From Bacteroidales bacterium (GTDB taxonomy: Bacteria; Bacteroidota; Bacteroidia; Bacteroidales; UBA932), in assembly GCA_016281015.1 (NCBI GenBank), contig JAEEHS010000013.1, positions 62,001 through 126,000 of the forward strand: a stretch of DNA of 64,000 bases. The letters are read 5' to 3'. This document shows, piece by piece, positions 18,513 to 28,506 of the stretch. The number at the start of each line of letters is the position of its first letter. Within the stretch, counting starts at the first letter, position 1. Below the pieces are notes generated by a model. That model was not told the origin of the DNA, searched no databases, and worked only from the letters and a program-made list of their open reading frames with translations. Position numbers and translations under genes: made by a program.

Positions 18513-19964
18513 TTATTGTTCATATCCGGGATTTTGGGTCAGCGCTCCGTAGGACTTGTCCCGTTCGGCCTGCGGAATGGGCCAGTACATCAGCTGATGC
18601 CGGTCGTTCCAGCCGTCGATTTCATACGAATCGTTGCCGGGATAGACGGTCTTGATCCAGGTCGTGAAATCGCCGCGGGAATAATCCGTGGCACTGACAT
18701 AGCCGTGACGGCGGATGGCCAGCAGCTTGATGTCGAACCAGCGGCGTCCTTCGGCATAGAATTCCCGCTGGAGTTCGTCCAACAGCAGGGCCTCGAACGC
18801 ATCATCCGACATCGTCGCGGGGAGCGTCACGCTCGCGTAACGCTTCTCCATCAGGGCCTTGAGGGTCGTCAGGGCATTCTCCACGCTTCCGCCCAGCCAC
18901 TGCGCCTCGGCCTTTACGGTATAGGCGTCCGCCAGACGAAGGGCCACCAGCGGCGACTCGGACGGAGCCGGGTTGAGCACAAACTGGCCGCTCTGGCCGT
19001 TCGGGAACTTGATGACACGCGTCACGTCGGCACCGAACGTCGCCTTCGCACGGATGTCGCCGGTCTTTTCCGCCGTATCGGCGAAAAGGCCGTTATACAG
19101 TTTCGGCGTCGGCGAGTAATTGAAGGAGCCGTCGGTATCGTTGACTCGCTCGAAAAGACGGATGTAATCCGTGGAGCGGATGTTGATGGGCGCAAAGACC
19201 AGTTCCTTGGAAGAGGTGCCGTTGACAAACATCTTGGCCCAGTCTTCACTGGTCTGTGACAAGGCGAAACCGGCGGAAGAGCCGATGACCTTGTCCGCCT
19301 CCTGGACGGCCTCGTCATATTTTCCTTCCCACAGATACACCTTGGCGCGAAGGAGCGAAATGGCCTCCGCGGAGACATAGGCGAAAGAACTGAACGGGAC
19401 CCCCGCCGCCGCGATGGCACCCGAGGCTCGGTTCAAGTCCTCTTCGATGAACGCCCAGATATCGGCCTCGCTCTTCCGCTGGACGGAAGGGTCCAGGGTC
19501 GTCGGCTTGTCGATAAGGGGAACGCCGCCAAAACGCGTCACGAGTCCATAATAAATGAACGCGCGGAAATAATACGACGTTGCGAGCGCCTCCTGGGCGG
19601 CGGGCGAAGTCTTGCCTTCCGCCGCATTGATCAGCAGGTTGGCATACTGGAGCTTGTTGTAGCAGTAGTTCCAGCGGGTCAGGGCCAGGGAAGCAGAGGC
19701 CGACTGCGTCTCCGCATGCATGTCGGAGAAGGAGAAACCAGGGCCCGCCGCATAGTTTTCGGCGAGATAGTCACCTTCCCACCAGAGATTGCTGAAGAAG
19801 GCCTCGAACTGGTGCATGACGCCGTTGGAGAGCAGCGTCACGTCACTGTCCTTGAGCTTATCCGTGGTAATCTGTCCCTTGGGCGCAATGGCATCCATCA
19901 TCTTTCCACAGGAGGAAAGCGTCGCAAGGGCGGCAAGAGAGAGAATGATGTAGTATTTTTTCAT
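18513..19964 (-). CDS. RagB/SusD family nutrient uptake outer membrane lipoprotein
   Basis: Start at MKKYYIILSLAALATLSSCGK (19964); AEDIxAFIEEDLNRAS and LLDELQREFYAEGRRWFDIKLL SusD motifs; next to SusC. Confidence 0.93.
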   Translation of the reverse strand: MKKYYIILSLAALATLSSCGKMMDAIAPKGQITTDKLKDSDVTLLSNGVMHQFEAFFSNLWWEGDYLAENYAAGPGFSFSDMHAETQSASASLALTRWNYCYNKLQYANLLINAAEGKTSPAAQEALATSYYFRAFIYYGLVTRFGGVPLIDKPTTLDPSVQRKSEADIWAFIEEDLNRASGAIAAAGVPFSSFAYVSAEAISLLRAKVYLWEGKYDEAVQEADKVIGSSAGFALSQTSEDWAKMFVNGTSSKELVFAPINIRSTDYIRLFERVNDTDGSFNYSPTPKLYNGLFADTAEKTGDIRAKATFGADVTRVIKFPNGQSGQFVLNPAPSESPLVALRLADAYTVKAEAQWLGGSVENALTTLKALMEKRYASVTLPATMSDDAFEALLLDELQREFYAEGRRWFDIKLLAIRRHGYVSATDYSRGDFTTWIKTVYPGNDSYEIDGWNDRHQLMYWPIPQAERDKSYGALTQNPGYEQ

Positions 19965-19977
19965 AATTCCTGCCGTT

Positions 19978-22900
19978 TTAGAATTTAACACTGACTCCTG
20001 CCAGGAACGAGCGGAGGGTCGGCTGATAACCGAAATCGATGCCATAGTTGGCGGCGGCGGGGCCGGAGTCCTTTGTCACCTCGGGATCGTAGCCGTCATA
20101 CTTGGTCAGGGTGAGGGCATTGTCAACGGTCAAGAAGACCTTGACCCCCTGCATCTTGAGCCGGTCCATCCATTTCTGGGGGAGGCGGTAGGACAGGGTG
20201 ATGGTCTTGAACTTGAAGTAGGACGCATCCTCCAGGAAACGGTCGGAGGTCAGGATGTTGTAGTCCACATCCCAGCCCGTATGCATGCCGGAGACCGTCG
20301 GACGCGGAATCGTATTCGAGGTCCCGGGGCCTTTCCAGTAATGGAGGGCGGCATACTCGCTGACATTGAAATACTGCGTGTAATCCTTGGCGTCATCGCC
20401 TTTCACGCTGCCGGATGACTGACCCAGGTGTTCGGTGCCTTCCTGTCCGGCGCCCTTCCAGGCGGCGAAGATCTTCCCGCCGATGCTGTACTGGCAGAAC
20501 ACATTGAGTTCCAATCCTTTCCAGCTCAGGGACGTATTCAGTCCGCCGAAGAAATCCGGCGTAGCCTTTCCCGTAATCATCCGGTCGTTGTTGTAGTCGA
20601 TGTCGCCGTCTCCGTTGACATCGTAGTACTTCACGTCGCCGGCACGGACGCCCTTGGCATAGAGTTTCGCCGGGACTTCGCTGTCGTCCTGATACAGGCC
20701 CTCGGCCTTGAGGGTGTACCAGGTGGAGATCGGCTGTCCGGTGATGATGGCGTGCTTGTTGCCGCCATACAGGTTGGACGAATCCACAAAGATGATATCT
20801 TGGTCGTCCAGCAGCTTCACGAGACGGTTGCGGCTCCAGGAGAAATTGCCGTTCATGTCCCACTTCCAGTCACCCGACTGGATAATGGTCCCGCCGAGGG
20901 TCACTTCCACGCCCACATTCTCGATCACGCCGATATTGGACGCGAGGGAGGTGTAGCCGGAGGTGCCGATTACCGGCTTGTTGTACAGCAGGTCATCGGT
21001 CCGGGAATAGAAGGCGTCCACCTGCAGATTCATCCGGTCATCCAGCCAGGAGGAGTCGAAACCGGCATTCAGCTTGGTGGATTTTTCCCATTTCAGGCTC
21101 TGCGCCGGCGTGCTGAACGCCAGGCCGGAAACGCCGTTGTAGGCGCTTCCCGCACTCACCAGGTCCATCGCCGCCCAGTTGCCGATGCCGGCCATGGAAC
21201 CGGTCTGTCCGGCGGAAAGGCGCAGCTTGAATTCCGTCAGCACGTTGTTCTTCGGGAAGAAGGGTTCGTTGGTCACGATCCAGGCAAGGGAGCCTGCCGG
21301 GAAGAAGCCGAAGCGATTCTGTTTCGGGAAACGGGTGGAACCATCCGCACGGAACGAAAGGTTCAGGATGTAGCGGTTGTCCCAGTTGACGGCCGCCCGG
21401 GAGAAGAACGACTCCAGCGCATAGGCATTGTAGCCGATACTGCCCGGATAGATGGTCGTTCCGGAAGTAATCAGGTTGAAGGACGAAGACGGGAAGGCCG
21501 CATTCGCATAATTGTCGGAACCAGCCCCGAAGGTATTGTACTCATACTGCTCGTAGGAATGGCCGGCCATGATGTTGTAGTTGAGACGGCCGATTTCCTG
21601 GTTCCAGCTCACGACATTGTCGAAGACCCAGCGCAGCGAATTGTTCTTCTGCTCGGTCAGGGCGTGCCAGCCGTCCTTGTAACCCCGTTCGGTATTGAGT
21701 TCGGTCAGTTTCTTGACCGAATGGTCATAAATCGTATAGCCGCTGATCGAGGGCGTATATTTCAGGCCCTTGATCGGGGTGATGTCCAGCGAAGCCGTAC
21801 CGGAGAGCTGGTACTTGTTGTTGTAATAGTCCTCCTCTTCGATACACATGACCGGGTTGTGACGGCACAGACCATCGACGGACATCGTCCTGTAGTCGCC
21901 GCTGAGGGCGTTTGCATGGATTTCCTGCCCATACTTGTTGATGGTCCGGGTCGTATAGGGGGTGTACCAGGGCTGCTCCTCACGCGCCGCGCGGAGCACC
22001 TTCAGCGAGCCGTCCGTCTCTTCGGTCATGTCGTAGCGGGCATAAGCGCCGGCGATATGGACATTCACGGCAATCCAGGGAGCGATTTTGTGGCTCAGAC
22101 GGGTCCGGACCGTGTATTTGTTGAAAGCGGTCTTGTTGAGGTAACCTTCCTGCGACTCGTAGCCGGTGGAGAGGTAAAAGGTGGTCTTGTCGTTACCGCC
22201 GGAAACGCTCCCCGTCACGCTGCCGCGCTTGGCCCAGCGGCGCGAGATGGCCCCGACCCAGTCGAAGTCCGCCGGATTCTCCGGCACATACAGCTCCTTG
22301 AGGCTTCCTTTTCCTTTTTCGACCACATACACATTCCAGTTGTCCACCGCCGCCTGCATGACGTCAATGTACTGGGCGGTCTTTGCCATCTTGATATCAT
22401 GGGCGACCTGGGCGAGGCCGAAATGGGCATCGATGTCCACTTTCGTCTTGCCGGCCTTGCCGGTCTTGGTCGTGATGAGGATGACGCCGGCATTGGCCCG
22501 GCTGCCGTAAATCGCCGTCGCGGAGGCATCCTTGAGGACTTCCATCCGCTCGATGTCGTTGGCATTGATGTTGGGATAGCTCTCTGCCGGGATTCCGTCC
22601 ACCACATAGAGCGGGGAGGAAGATCCGTTGATCGAACTGACACCACGGATAATCACATTCGGGGTCGACCCCGGAATACCGGAGGGACTGGTGACACTGA
22701 CACCGGTCACCCTTCCCTGAAGGGATTTCATCGGGTCCACTTCCGCTCCGCGGTCAATCTCGTCCATCCGGACGGAGGAAATCGCCGAGGAAACCAGGCG
22801 CTTGGAGGCGGTGCCGTAACCGACGACCACGACTTCCTCCAACAGCTGGCTGTCTTCCTGGAGCGTTACCGAAATAAAACTTTGTCCCGCTACCGGTACC

Positions 22901-23172
22901 GCTTCCGTCTTGAATCCGAAAAAGGATACTTCCAGTACCGCATCTGCGGGAACGCTGAGGGAGAAAGATCCGTCCGCGGCCGTAACGGTTCCGACCTGGG
23001 CAGCTCCCTGCAGCATGACGGCGGCTCCCGGAATGGGGGCGCCCGTCACGTCATAAACTGCACCGCTTATGCTGACCTTCCCCTGCGCTCCTGCACCCAG
23101 GCTGATGCAGGAGAGCAGGACAAGGATCAGAAAGCGGCCGAAAGTCTGAATAAGACCTTTCATACCATGCAT
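19978..23172 (-). CDS. SusC/RagA family TonB-linked outer membrane protein
   Basis: 1064 aa; EEVVVVGYGTASKRLVSSAISSV; YVVDGIPAESYPNINANDIERMEVLKDASATAIYGSRANAGVILITTK. Confidence 0.95.
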   Translation of the reverse strand: MHGMKGLIQTFGRFLILVLLSCISLGAGAQGKVSISGAVYDVTGAPIPGAAVMLQGAAQVGTVTAADGSFSLSVPADAVLEVSFFGFKTEAVPVAGQSFISVTLQEDSQLLEEVVVVGYGTASKRLVSSAISSVRMDEIDRGAEVDPMKSLQGRVTGVSVTSPSGIPGSTPNVIIRGVSSINGSSSPLYVVDGIPAESYPNINANDIERMEVLKDASATAIYGSRANAGVILITTKTGKAGKTKVDIDAHFGLAQVAHDIKMAKTAQYIDVMQAAVDNWNVYVVEKGKGSLKELYVPENPADFDWVGAISRRWAKRGSVTGSVSGGNDKTTFYLSTGYESQEGYLNKTAFNKYTVRTRLSHKIAPWIAVNVHIAGAYARYDMTEETDGSLKVLRAAREEQPWYTPYTTRTINKYGQEIHANALSGDYRTMSVDGLCRHNPVMCIEEEDYYNNKYQLSGTASLDITPIKGLKYTPSISGYTIYDHSVKKLTELNTERGYKDGWHALTEQKNNSLRWVFDNVVSWNQEIGRLNYNIMAGHSYEQYEYNTFGAGSDNYANAAFPSSSFNLITSGTTIYPGSIGYNAYALESFFSRAAVNWDNRYILNLSFRADGSTRFPKQNRFGFFPAGSLAWIVTNEPFFPKNNVLTEFKLRLSAGQTGSMAGIGNWAAMDLVSAGSAYNGVSGLAFSTPAQSLKWEKSTKLNAGFDSSWLDDRMNLQVDAFYSRTDDLLYNKPVIGTSGYTSLASNIGVIENVGVEVTLGGTIIQSGDWKWDMNGNFSWSRNRLVKLLDDQDIIFVDSSNLYGGNKHAIITGQPISTWYTLKAEGLYQDDSEVPAKLYAKGVRAGDVKYYDVNGDGDIDYNNDRMITGKATPDFFGGLNTSLSWKGLELNVFCQYSIGGKIFAAWKGAGQEGTEHLGQSSGSVKGDDAKDYTQYFNVSEYAALHYWKGPGTSNTIPRPTVSGMHTGWDVDYNILTSDRFLEDASYFKFKTITLSYRLPQKWMDRLKMQGVKVFLTVDNALTLTKYDGYDPEVTKDSGPAAANYGIDFGYQPTLRSFLAGVSVKF

Positions 23173-23178
23173 TTGATT

Positions 23179-25161
23179 TTAGTTGGCCTGATAAGCACCC
23201 GGCCACCAGGCCGCGCCGCGGGAGGTTCCAAGGGCATCCTTGCCGATGGCGCCGATTTCGCTCAGCCAGCTGTAGAAGGCGGTGCCAAGCTCTTCTGTAA
23301 TAATGGCATTCCCGTTCTTCACGGTAATACCCTTCAGCGCCGTCTCAAAGGCTGCCGGCGTCATCTTGGTAAAGCCCTCTGCAGGACCGGTCCACTTGTA
23401 GGCGCCCTTCGCCTCATCATAGCTGCCACCCGCAAGGCTCACTTCCGTCGCATCCGTGACATTGTTGGTATTCGTCACCAACGTTTCAATGCCATCACCC
23501 ATAGACGGCCCGAGGATACTGTTGTAGGCCGAGAACGGCGCTTTCATCGTAACTTTACCCTGGCTGTCCTTGGCGCCGACAAACGGGCTGCCCGCCGAAG
23601 AAGTGTTGATGACAAGACTGTTCGCAACCAGTACGGCATTGCTGCTGGCACTCGTGCTCCGGATGGTGACGAAGTCATCGGATTCGACGATGGTCGAATT
23701 CGTGAGGATGATGCTGCCGTCATTGTTCAGGCAGACGGCGTTGCCGCCCGTCACGGCATCTCCCGCGTCATTTTTCCGGACATTGCCGTAAATGGTGCAG
23801 TTGTTCAGGCAGGCGGCCGAAGGATTGGCGCCATGGAGGACCATGCCCCAGTCGGATGTCACCATCTGGTTGGCATAGAAAACACAGTTGTTGATAAAGG
23901 CGATCGATTTACCATTCAACTGGATCAGGCCACGGGAACGGCCCTTGTTGTTTTTGAAAACACAGTCGTTGATCTTCAGCACACCCGGATTCGAATCATC
24001 TTTCTGGACCAGGATGATGGCGGCCGCGCTGCTGTAGCAGTTTTCGAAAGTCGTCCCCTCGATATTCACCTCGGCCACCTGCATGGAAATGATACCGGAA
24101 GCCTTGTTGTTATTGGGGGTTTCCTTATCCAGCTCGTTGATAAACGCCCGGCAGTTCTTGAAGTTGCAGTTCTTGACATTCGTTACGCACCCGGCCGCGT
24201 TGGCATGGATTGCACCTCCGGTACCACCTTCCGTGTAGCAACCGTCAAAGGTGCAGTCCTCGAAGTTCTGTGTACCTTTGGAATTGTTGGAAGCGCCACC
24301 GGTATTGAACGTATGGCTCTTGAACGTGCAATTCTTGAAGTTGGCGATGGCATCCACCTTGTCCGTGTAAATAGCGCCGCCGTTACGGCCGTAGTTTTCC
24401 GCCTCGAAGACGCATTCCTCGGCCTCGATGGTGCCGTTGGCGCACCACAGGGCGCCGCCGCTGCATTTTGCCGTGCCGGACTCAGCTCCCGAGCTGACCC
24501 GGTTGTTGTCAAACACGGTCTTGCGAAGGACCAGAGCAGCCTTCCCACCTTCCGTTTCAGCATGGACCTTGATGCCGCCACCGTTCAGCGTCTCCGAGAA
24601 ACCGTCCTTGACCGCCATCCCGTCGATGGTGAGTTTCACCTGGTCTCCGACTGTCAGCACGCGGGCCAGCTTGTTGCCGCTGAGAATGGCGTTGGACGAA
24701 CCCTTGAGGGTCAGTTCCACGACCTTCTCGGCACCGGGGAGGGCGAGGATGAGGCCTTCCGTCTCCTCGGCGCTGAGTGGCAGCACATAGGTTCCGTCGG
24801 CGAAATGGATGGTGTAACCGTCAATCATGTCCAGGTCTTCGTAGACCGGAGGTACCGGAGTGGGATCCTCCCCTTCGGACTCCGGAGCGGAGTTGTTCAG
24901 AGCGAGGGTCAACAGTTCACGAAGTTCCTTGAAGCTGAAGGCATTGGCTTCGCTCTTGCCGTCCTTGGTGCCGGCCCCTTCCAGGGAGACATAGTAATCC
25001 TTGGTTTCCACGACAGCCGGTTCGTCACCGCCGCCGGGCTGATCCTGTCCACCGTTGTCGGTGTTGGCAGGGGTCTGTCCATTGTCCTTGCTGCAGGCAA
25101 GCGAAAGGGATACAATCGCCGCCGCAGTGAGAAGATAACTAAAAAAACGTTTCATGTTCAA
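23179..25161 (-). CDS. Right-handed beta-helix / choice-of-anchor Q type lipoprotein
   Basis: 660 aa; lipobox SLSLACSKD; GGASNNSKGTQNFEDCTFDGCYTEGGTGGAIHANA; C-terminal IGAIGKDALGTSRGAAWWPGAYQAN. Confidence 0.8.
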   Translation of the reverse strand: MNMKRFFSYLLTAAAIVSLSLACSKDNGQTPANTDNGGQDQPGGGDEPAVVETKDYYVSLEGAGTKDGKSEANAFSFKELRELLTLALNNSAPESEGEDPTPVPPVYEDLDMIDGYTIHFADGTYVLPLSAEETEGLILALPGAEKVVELTLKGSSNAILSGNKLARVLTVGDQVKLTIDGMAVKDGFSETLNGGGIKVHAETEGGKAALVLRKTVFDNNRVSSGAESGTAKCSGGALWCANGTIEAEECVFEAENYGRNGGAIYTDKVDAIANFKNCTFKSHTFNTGGASNNSKGTQNFEDCTFDGCYTEGGTGGAIHANAAGCVTNVKNCNFKNCRAFINELDKETPNNNKASGIISMQVAEVNIEGTTFENCYSSAAAIILVQKDDSNPGVLKINDCVFKNNKGRSRGLIQLNGKSIAFINNCVFYANQMVTSDWGMVLHGANPSAACLNNCTIYGNVRKNDAGDAVTGGNAVCLNNDGSIILTNSTIVESDDFVTIRSTSASSNAVLVANSLVINTSSAGSPFVGAKDSQGKVTMKAPFSAYNSILGPSMGDGIETLVTNTNNVTDATEVSLAGGSYDEAKGAYKWTGPAEGFTKMTPAAFETALKGITVKNGNAIITEELGTAFYSWLSEIGAIGKDALGTSRGAAWWPGAYQAN

Positions 25162-25190
25162 CTGTTATTAATCTATATGGTTACGAATCA

Positions 25191-27797
25191 TTAGTTGGCC
25201 TGATAGGCGCCCGGCCACCAGGCCGCGCCGCGGGCCGTTCCGAGGGCATCCTTGCCGATGGCGCCGATCTCGCTCAGCCAGCTGTAGAAGGCGGTGCCGA
25301 GTTCATCCTTAATCACCGTATTTCCGTTCTTCACGGTAATACCCTTCAACGCCGTCTCAAAGGCTGCCGGCGTCATCTTGGTAAAGCCGGCTTCGGGACC
25401 GTTCCAGGAATAAACATGATTTGTCGTGTCGTAAGCACCGCCCGTCAGCGTAGCAAGCGTCGCGTCCGTGACATTATTGGTATTCGCCACCAACGTAGCA
25501 ATGCCGTCCGCATTGTACGACGGGCCAAGAATGCTGTTGAAGGCCGAGAACGGCGCTTTCATCTGGGGATTGCCACTGTCAATGGCACCGACAAACAGAT
25601 TGCTCGTCGAAGAGGTATTGACCACGATACTGTTCGCCACCAGTACGGCATTGTTGTTTGCACTCGTGCTCCGGATCGAAACAAAGTCGTTGGATTCGAT
25701 GAGCGTCGAATTTGTCAGGATGATGCTGCCGTCATTGTTCAGGCAGACCGATTTACCTCCCGTCACTGCGTTCCCGGCATCATTTTTCCGGAAATTCCCG
25801 TAAATGGTGCAGTTGTTCAGGCAAGCGGCCGAAGGATTGCCCCCATGGAGTACCATACCCCAGTCGGATGTAACCATCTGGTTGGCATAGAAAACACAGT
25901 TGTTGATAAACGCAATCGATTTACCATTCAACTGGATCAGGCCACGGGAACGGCCCTTGTTATTCTTAAATACGGAATTCTGGCACTTTAAAACAGCGGC
26001 ATCGCTGTTCTGGACCAGAATTACTGCGCCGGCGCTGCTGTAACAGTTCTCGAAAGTAGTACCATCGATATTGACCTGGGCGGCCTGCAGGGAAATGATA
26101 CCGGAAGCCTTATTGTTATTAGGCTTGTCAAGTTCGGTCTTGAAAGCCCGGCAGTCCTTAAAGGTGCAGTTGTTGACATTAATCACGCAGATGCCTGATG
26201 CATTGGCATGAATCGCACCGCCGGTACCACCTTCGGTATAGCAGCCGTCGAAGGTACAATTCACATAATTCTGTGTTCCTTTGGAGTTGTTGGCAGCTCC
26301 GCCGGTATTAAACGTATGGCTCTTGAACGTACAGCCTGTGCAATTAACCACGGCCACCTCGTTGTTCGTATAGATAGAACCGCCGTTACGGGCGTAATTG
26401 TCTTTTCCGAACTCGCAATTAACTGCATTGAGCGTACCCTTGGAAACACGGATTGCACCGCCGGAAGTCGACGTGGCGTTCCGGTTATTATCCAGCAGCG
26501 TTCCACTTAAGTTGAGTGTGGCATCTCCGGAACTGCCGGCGCCAATCAGGATGCCTGCACCCTCACTGGCCTCCGCTTCGCGGTTGCCGTTCTTGACGGA
26601 CATCCCGTTCAAGGTCAGTTCAATTTGGTTGCCAAGTGTCAGGACACGGTACTTGTTATCTCCGCTGAGGACAGCGCTCTGCGTTCCTTCAAACGTCAGA
26701 TGGACCTGCTTGGGATACGAAGTGAATTCGAGTTTGAATCCCTCAGCATTCTCCGGGATGACATATTCTCCGTCCGCAAAGTGGATAGTCGCGCCATCGA
26801 GGATGGACGCCTTGAAATCAGCCTCGCCGTCTATCTGCTTGCCCTCGCCGTCGAGCGGCTGGCGGATAAAGTCGCGAAGTTCCGTCAGGCCGAAGGCGTT
26901 CGCAGCGCTCTTACCGTCTTTGGTGCCGGCGCCGGAAACGGATGCATAGTAATCTGTGATGATCTTATCACCGATCTGACCGGCATTGAGGAGCGTCGCA
27001 CGGGGCAGCACATATTCCGTCGTCCGGTAAGCGGCAGGAGAAACCACCTCGTCCTTGTAAAGGGCGATCGAAAAGCCGCTGAGGGTCGTCGGAAGAATGG
27101 CCACATAGTACTCACCCGCACCGCTGAGGCTGACCTCAACCGACTTGGCTGCGTTTTTCACCGTCCCGAGGGCAATATCGCTGCCCGCGAAAGTAACCGG
27201 AACCTCTCCGGCGAGAACCTCGCCTTTGGCCCCGCGGATGACCGCCTTGGTGTACTGGGCGGAAGCAACTTCAAAACGGATCAGGGAGCCCATGTTCAGG
27301 AAGGCGAACTGCTTGTCAGCCGCGCTCGTCTTGGCGACGGCGATGTTCGCCCCGGCAAAGGCACCGTCCTGGACCTTCGGGACCACGATTTTCAGCGTAT
27401 CCACCCCGCGGGCCGCGTCTGTGTCCATCGCGAGGGCGCTGGCGGCATCCTTGGGATACACCGCGTAATAGGAAGGAGCATCCTCGACTTCGGCGGAGAA
27501 GGTCGTGCTCTGTCCCGCCGATGCGGCCTTGGCGGAGACGCTTCCGGTGGCAGACCACCAGATGTTGATTTCATCATCGACGGCCCACTTGACAATCCGC
27601 TCGGAACCGCTTCCGTTTTCGATGGTTGTCTTGGTCGCCACGGAGCCGGCGACCGCTTTGAACAGGACGCCGTCCACGGCCTCTGCCGGCTGCTCCCCTG
27701 CAGGAGCCGCTTCTTTCTGATCCACTTCCTTGGCACAGGAAAGCGCGAGGGCAGCCATGGCCACCACAGCGCTGATACGGATAACATTCTTTTTCAT
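25191..27797 (-). CDS. Right-handed beta-helix / choice-of-anchor Q type lipoprotein with N-terminal fimbrillin-like/Ig region
   Basis: From MKKNVIRISAVVAMAALALSCAKE; VKWAVDDEINIWWSATGSV; beta-helix repeats and C-terminus nearly identical to the 23179-25161 product. Confidence 0.8.
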   Translation of the reverse strand: MKKNVIRISAVVAMAALALSCAKEVDQKEAAPAGEQPAEAVDGVLFKAVAGSVATKTTIENGSGSERIVKWAVDDEINIWWSATGSVSAKAASAGQSTTFSAEVEDAPSYYAVYPKDAASALAMDTDAARGVDTLKIVVPKVQDGAFAGANIAVAKTSAADKQFAFLNMGSLIRFEVASAQYTKAVIRGAKGEVLAGEVPVTFAGSDIALGTVKNAAKSVEVSLSGAGEYYVAILPTTLSGFSIALYKDEVVSPAAYRTTEYVLPRATLLNAGQIGDKIITDYYASVSGAGTKDGKSAANAFGLTELRDFIRQPLDGEGKQIDGEADFKASILDGATIHFADGEYVIPENAEGFKLEFTSYPKQVHLTFEGTQSAVLSGDNKYRVLTLGNQIELTLNGMSVKNGNREAEASEGAGILIGAGSSGDATLNLSGTLLDNNRNATSTSGGAIRVSKGTLNAVNCEFGKDNYARNGGSIYTNNEVAVVNCTGCTFKSHTFNTGGAANNSKGTQNYVNCTFDGCYTEGGTGGAIHANASGICVINVNNCTFKDCRAFKTELDKPNNNKASGIISLQAAQVNIDGTTFENCYSSAGAVILVQNSDAAVLKCQNSVFKNNKGRSRGLIQLNGKSIAFINNCVFYANQMVTSDWGMVLHGGNPSAACLNNCTIYGNFRKNDAGNAVTGGKSVCLNNDGSIILTNSTLIESNDFVSIRSTSANNNAVLVANSIVVNTSSTSNLFVGAIDSGNPQMKAPFSAFNSILGPSYNADGIATLVANTNNVTDATLATLTGGAYDTTNHVYSWNGPEAGFTKMTPAAFETALKGITVKNGNTVIKDELGTAFYSWLSEIGAIGKDALGTARGAAWWPGAYQAN

Positions 27798-27810
27798 AGC
27801 GCTTTCCATT

Positions 27811-27954
27811 TTAGTTCCAATCAACCGTAATCTCATCGTAATTGTCCGTGGTTCCTTCCCCGGACGCGCAGAAAGGTTCGTGCGCTACGCGCGCGATAAC
27901 CCGTAAAGCAGGGACAACATACTGTTTCCCTACCGTCATTTGACTGATGATCAT
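27811..27954 (-). CDS. Small 47-aa ORF (not in supplied track): MIISQMTVGKQYVVPALRVIARVAHEPFCASGEGTTDNYDEITVDWN
   Basis: Read by hand; stop TAA at 27811-27813, ATG at 27952-27954; sits between a TAnnTTTG promoter match and the next lipoprotein gene; same architecture as ORF at 30793-30951. Confidence 0.6.
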   Translation of the reverse strand: MIISQMTVGKQYVVPALRVIARVAHEPFCASGEGTTDNYDEITVDWN

Positions 27955-27989
27955 TTTGTTACGTTTTATATGTTATTAGTTATCATTTG

Positions 27990-28022
27990 CAAACCTAAAC
28001 GGTTTTCTTATGCGGTTACAAT
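27990..28022 (-). promoter_or_regulatory. Bacteroidetes-type promoter candidate (TAGGTTTG -7 box; ATTG -33-like box 21 nt upstream)
   Basis: Plus-strand CAAACCTA at 27990-27997 and CAAT at 28019-28022, in an AT-rich gap. Confidence 0.45.
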
Positions 28023-28066
28023 GCAAAATTAACAATTTTTCCTAAAAAAATACATAGCTGTCCTAG

Positions 28067-28504
28067 TCAGTCTTTTGTCGGCAACGTTGAGAATGCGTTC
28101 CAAATCTGTCCTGCCATATAGGCCATGCCGGTCGAATTGGGATGGACGTTGTCGTTGGTGGAGGCGGAGCGGTTGGCGAACACCACCTCGACATACGGCA
28201 GGGAATAATAAAGGACGACAAGCGCATATCCGGCTTCATTGAAGAGGTCTTTGTAAAAAGCACCCTCATAGCCGTCTGCACCGGGGATGGAAGAATAACC
28301 TCCACCCGGACAGACAATCGCCAGCGGACAGCGGCGCCCTTCCGTCGGCGGGAAATAGATTTTCATCCGCGGGCTGTCCACCTCAACGATCCTGGCTTCC
28401 AGGGCCGGGACTTCGTCCTTTCCATTCTCTGACGCTTTATCGCAGGAGAGAACCGAGAGAAGGACAAGGCACACGGCCCCCAAAAACAGGAATACTCTTT
28501 TCAT
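28067..28504 (-). pseudogene. Truncated/chimeric esterase lipoprotein: alpha/beta-hydrolase N-terminus joined to SGNH-like C-terminus
   Basis: MKRVFLFLGAVCLVLLSVLSCDK...LAIVCPGGGYSSIPGADGYEGAFYKDLFNEAGYALVVLYYSLPY then VEVVFANRSASTNDNVHPNSTGMAYMAGQIWNAF; too short for either fold. Confidence 0.55.
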
Positions 28505-28506
28505 TG

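Noticed and set aside
9767-23172. Standard polysaccharide utilisation locus
   Set aside because: Two SusCD pairs are present but no glycoside hydrolase, polysaccharide lyase or sulfatase was recognised within the locus; the GH78 gene at 50979 is ~20 kb away and unlinked.
20428-25194. 1588-aa plus-strand ORF antisense to SusC and a beta-helix lipoprotein
   Set aside because: Same shadow-ORF effect; composition is atypical and it spans two opposite genes and their junction.
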